Source: Motiliproteus sp041586615
GTDB taxonomy: Bacteria > Pseudomonadota > Gammaproteobacteria > Pseudomonadales > Balneatricaceae
DNA length: 64,000 nt
Assembly: GCA_041586615.1 (NCBI GenBank)
Contig: JBFGZS010000001.1
Location: 107,384-171,383, forward strand
Direction of reading: 5' to 3'
Position 1 is the stretch's first letter. Every line of letters begins with the position of its first letter. Shown here piece after piece: positions 61,790 through 64,000 of the stretch. Position numbers and translations under genes: made by a program. A model generated the notes under the pieces. That model ran no database searches and was not told where the DNA came from. It worked only from the letters and a program-made list of their open reading frames with translations.

Positions 61790-61934
61790 TTACAAATACT
61801 CGGCTTGAGTCGACTCCTGCTTCCGGCCCCAAAGCAGACGTTTAGGTGGCGCAACGCCATAGACTAGCGAGAGGGCGAAGCACGTAATTAAACCTGCAAC
61901 AAAGTAGCTAAACCAACGCAGCCAATTAGGGCAT
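61790..61934 (-). pseudogene. Small single-TM protein gene with a frameshift at codon 2-3
   Basis: On the minus strand an open frame encodes PNWLRWFSYFVAGLITC, then FALSLVYGVAPPKRLLWG and a short polar end, stopping with TAA at 61792-61790: one membrane helix and a basic/polar tail, 47 residues in all. No ATG, GTG or TTG starts it in frame; the only ATG (61934-61932) is one base out of frame because of CCC where CC would restore M-P-N-W-L-R-W. It starts 4 bp after the DUF3299 stop and fits as the last gene of that operon. Either a recent inactivating insertion, a sequencing error, or an unusual start. Confidence 0.55.
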
Positions 61935-61937
61935 CAG

Positions 61938-62603
61938 CTAGTGAGAGACCTCGAATTGAATGTTATCGACGGCCAATTGATAACCGACCGATACCTGGCT
62001 GGCTCCGTCAACCAAACTCAACTCCGGCTTGGCTGCCTCGGTGCTCATTCGCCCCGTCACCGTAACGATGGTATACAGGCTGCGCGGCGGGTTTATCGGC
62101 TGATCGAGTTTGCCATAGACGATCTGATTAGCCGGCGGAGGTGGCTCGTGGATACACGCACCGACATAGGGTACCAGCAAAAACTCACTGACTTTTTGAC
62201 CACTAAACTCCAACGGCAGAAAAAATCCCTGCATCTGAATACGCTGGTCATGTAATTCAGGGTTGGTCGATTCGGCTTCACGGGCCAGCCGCTCGATGAT
62301 CTCCTGCCGGGCCACAAACAGGGCATCAACATCCAACCCCTCTTGTGTCAGGATCTGCCGTTCGATATCGGCATTCTCCAGTTCTTCGACGCTGACTTCG
62401 AGCTTCTGAGCCTGAATATCAGTTACCTGCGCGATAACCCACAAGCGATCCATCTGCTCCTCGGTCAAGCTCTCGAACAGGCTATCGTTGGGCTGCGGGG
62501 GGATATGGGCATTGAGCGTATCCCAGCTGAGCTGGCGAATATCTGCGGCCATCGATAGATGAGTGACCAGACTCAACAACAATATCGTGAAGAACGATCT
62601 CAT
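61938..62603 (-). CDS. DUF3299-family exported protein
   Basis: A 221-residue protein with a signal peptide (MRSFFTILLLSLVTHLSMAAD), a charged helical region (about 40-115) and the DUF3299 domain (about 118-221; MQGFFLPLEFSGQKVSEFLLVPYVGACIHEPPPPANQIVYG), whose Cys-Ile-His motif suggests metal binding. It lies 7 bp after the permease gene, so they are co-transcribed. The same pairing occurs, as I recall, in the zinc-regulated zrg operon of Vibrio; a metal-homeostasis role is inferred. Confidence 0.86.
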   Translation of the reverse strand: MRSFFTILLLSLVTHLSMAADIRQLSWDTLNAHIPPQPNDSLFESLTEEQMDRLWVIAQVTDIQAQKLEVSVEELENADIERQILTQEGLDVDALFVARQEIIERLAREAESTNPELHDQRIQMQGFFLPLEFSGQKVSEFLLVPYVGACIHEPPPPANQIVYGKLDQPINPPRSLYTIVTVTGRMSTEAAKPELSLVDGASQVSVGYQLAVDNIQFEVSH

Positions 62604-62610
62604 AAGACTC

Positions 62611-63996
62611 CTAGGTTCGAATCGATAGGCCATCGGCCAGAGTGTAACGATATATTTGTATAGCAGGGAACAGACTGACCAGCAGGCCGGCTGTCACTAT
62701 GCCCGCAATCCAGCCCAGCTGCTCAGTCTGTAACCACCGCAGTTGCAGGTCAACCCCCCACTGGCTCAGTAGCCAGGGTTGCGCCAAGCCCAGACCGGCA
62801 TAGAGCAGCCCTAACCCTAGCAGCAGCCCCAATAGCAGCATCAATAGCGCTTCACCGAGCATCAGACCGAAGATATGCAAGGGTCGAGCACCAATCGCAC
62901 GCAGTACTGTCATCTCCCGGCGGCGTTGCTGCAGGCTGTTGAGCAATATAATCAACATCCCGGCCAGGCTGACCAGCAACACCAGCGCTGAAACCAATAA
63001 CAGTATATTTTCTGCGACCGATACCAGCTGCCAGAGTTCCAACAACGCCACACCTGGCATCACCGCCGATAGAGGCTCCAGCTCGCTGGTATTGATAGCC
63101 CGCTGCATCGCCAACGCTTGAGAACGCTGTTTCAGCCCCAGGTAGAAGCCGCTTATCGATCGATGATCGCTATCGAAATGGTCTGCATGCCAATCATGCT
63201 CAGACTCGGTTTCATGGGACTCGTGGGTATCATGATCAGCGTCTTTATTCTTACCATGCATATCCTGTGCTTCATGTTCACCGTCATGATGACCAATCGA
63301 CGGCCGTTTAGCCGCTTTGCGAACAGGGCGAGCAAGGGGGTCATAACCATGGGCGGCCCTGTCCTGCTGCTGGTGGATAGCGTCAATCGCCTCTAGGCTA
63401 ACAAACAGCGACCGGTCTACTGGCGTGCCGGTCGGCGCCAGGATGCCGCTGATGATTTGAGCGTTGCGGTCATGATGCAGAAAACTCTGGCCGCTGCCGT
63501 GCGACAGTATCAGTTGTTGACCGAGCTGGTAGCCAAAACGGCGCGACACCTCGGCCCCGATCACCACCTGATCATTCTCGTGGAACCAGTCACCGCTCAG
63601 CAACCGCAAGGGTTGCTTGTTGCCGCAATGAAAATGCTCAAAAAAGTTGCCAGTGGTACCGATAACCGGCAGCCCTTTGTGGCTGTCACCGAACGATAGC
63701 GGAATACTCCAACTCACCCTCGGGTCTCGGATCAATTGCTGATAGCTATGCCATTCGATTCCCTTGCTGATCGAGCCGACCTGGAACACCGTCGATAGCA
63801 ACAGGTTGATCGAGCTTGTACGCGCGCCAACGATCAGATCGGTACCGGATAGCGAGTTGATAAAGCTCTGGCGAGCCTGCTCCCGCAGGGTATCGATCGC
63901 CAGCAGTAGCGCGATACTCAGGGCCAGCGATAGAATCGCCAGGCTCAGGGTGAGTTTGCGGTTGCGAAAGCTCTTCCATGCTAGGTTAGCAATCAT
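62611..63996 (-). CDS. FtsX/MacB-type ABC transporter permease with His-rich loop
   Basis: A 461-residue permease: TM1 about 15-36, a large periplasmic domain (about 40-325), and three C-terminal membrane helices (about 330-440) in the FtsX arrangement (RRREMTVLRAIGARPLHIFGLMLGEA). The periplasmic domain holds a His/Asp/Glu-rich stretch (about 236-285; HHDGEHEAQDMHG, HDTHESHETESEHDWHADH) typical of zinc-handling proteins. The start at 63996 appears complete but lies 4 bp from the window edge; the ATP-binding subunit is expected immediately upstream, outside the window. Confidence 0.88.
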   Translation of the reverse strand: MIANLAWKSFRNRKLTLSLAILSLALSIALLLAIDTLREQARQSFINSLSGTDLIVGARTSSINLLLSTVFQVGSISKGIEWHSYQQLIRDPRVSWSIPLSFGDSHKGLPVIGTTGNFFEHFHCGNKQPLRLLSGDWFHENDQVVIGAEVSRRFGYQLGQQLILSHGSGQSFLHHDRNAQIISGILAPTGTPVDRSLFVSLEAIDAIHQQQDRAAHGYDPLARPVRKAAKRPSIGHHDGEHEAQDMHGKNKDADHDTHESHETESEHDWHADHFDSDHRSISGFYLGLKQRSQALAMQRAINTSELEPLSAVMPGVALLELWQLVSVAENILLLVSALVLLVSLAGMLIILLNSLQQRRREMTVLRAIGARPLHIFGLMLGEALLMLLLGLLLGLGLLYAGLGLAQPWLLSQWGVDLQLRWLQTEQLGWIAGIVTAGLLVSLFPAIQIYRYTLADGLSIRT

Positions 63997-64000
63997 ACGA

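Overview
The window is bacterial chromosome, densely coded, about 55% G+C by eye, with ordinary bacterial starts (including several probable TTG/GTG starts). The set hrpA, ydiJ, epmC, ttcA, dusA, a YeeN-type YebC, an E. coli-type cobB, ppnN and an HsbA/PP2C pair points to a gammaproteobacterium, possibly an Oceanospirillales/Pseudomonas-like environmental lineage; the genus cannot be told from the sequence. I see no rRNA, tRNA, prophage, insertion sequence or CRISPR array.

Layout. 0-12 kb: a partial ORF, a small unknown gene, malate dehydrogenase, a membrane-anchored TAXI-type binding protein coupled to an exported ankyrin protein, a small exported protein, dusA-tal, then (minus) the HsbA-like/PP2C signalling pair, mlaA and a porin. 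12-31 kb: hrpA divergent from ydiJ with two good sigma70 promoters between them, an acyl-CoA synthetase carrying a coding minisatellite, a glutamine amidotransferase, a bactofilin and its overlapping M23 peptidase, a BktB-like thiolase, ppnN, cobB and a PIN-PhoH protein. 30-36 kb: a PAS-GGDEF protein with a degenerate active site, a c-type-haem GGDEF-EAL protein, and deaD. 36-44 kb: PepSY protein/response regulator/histidine kinase, further small exported proteins, a cupredoxin, pheA, and a FixH-like/SCO1/PCuAC copper-delivery set. 43-48 kb: epmC, a lipoprotein, ttcA, an outer-membrane protein and a DMT transporter. 48-57 kb: a four-gene operon, the most unusual part of the window. 57-64 kb: a lipoprotein, a YeeN-type regulator, another GGDEF/EAL protein, and the 3' part of a putative metal ABC system (DUF3299 protein and a His-rich FtsX/MacB-type permease whose ATPase would lie beyond the window end).

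The 48-57 kb operon (transcribed leftward from a good promoter at 57286-57313) encodes a SLAM-like outer-membrane barrel, a 1005-residue exported FecR-domain protein with a roughly 100-residue Asp-Ala tract, 20-residue Pro/Asp repeats and two copies of a TbpB-like barrel domain, an orphan GAF-GspE/PilB ATPase, and a CHASE2 adenylate cyclase. SLAM proteins export TbpB-fold clients, so the first two genes look like an exporter/client pair, here tied to cytoplasmic signalling genes. This is my main candidate for an undescribed system.

Two genome-scale patterns stand out. First, a dispersed structured repeat of about 90-105 bp occurs five times, in both orientations, every copy just 3' of a gene. 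Second, the window is rich in short unrelated tandem arrays (5, 6, 7, 12, 14, 16, 30 and 60 bp units), some inside genes and one apparently grown out of a gene's stop codon. Second messengers recur: three GGDEF-family proteins and one cAMP-type cyclase.
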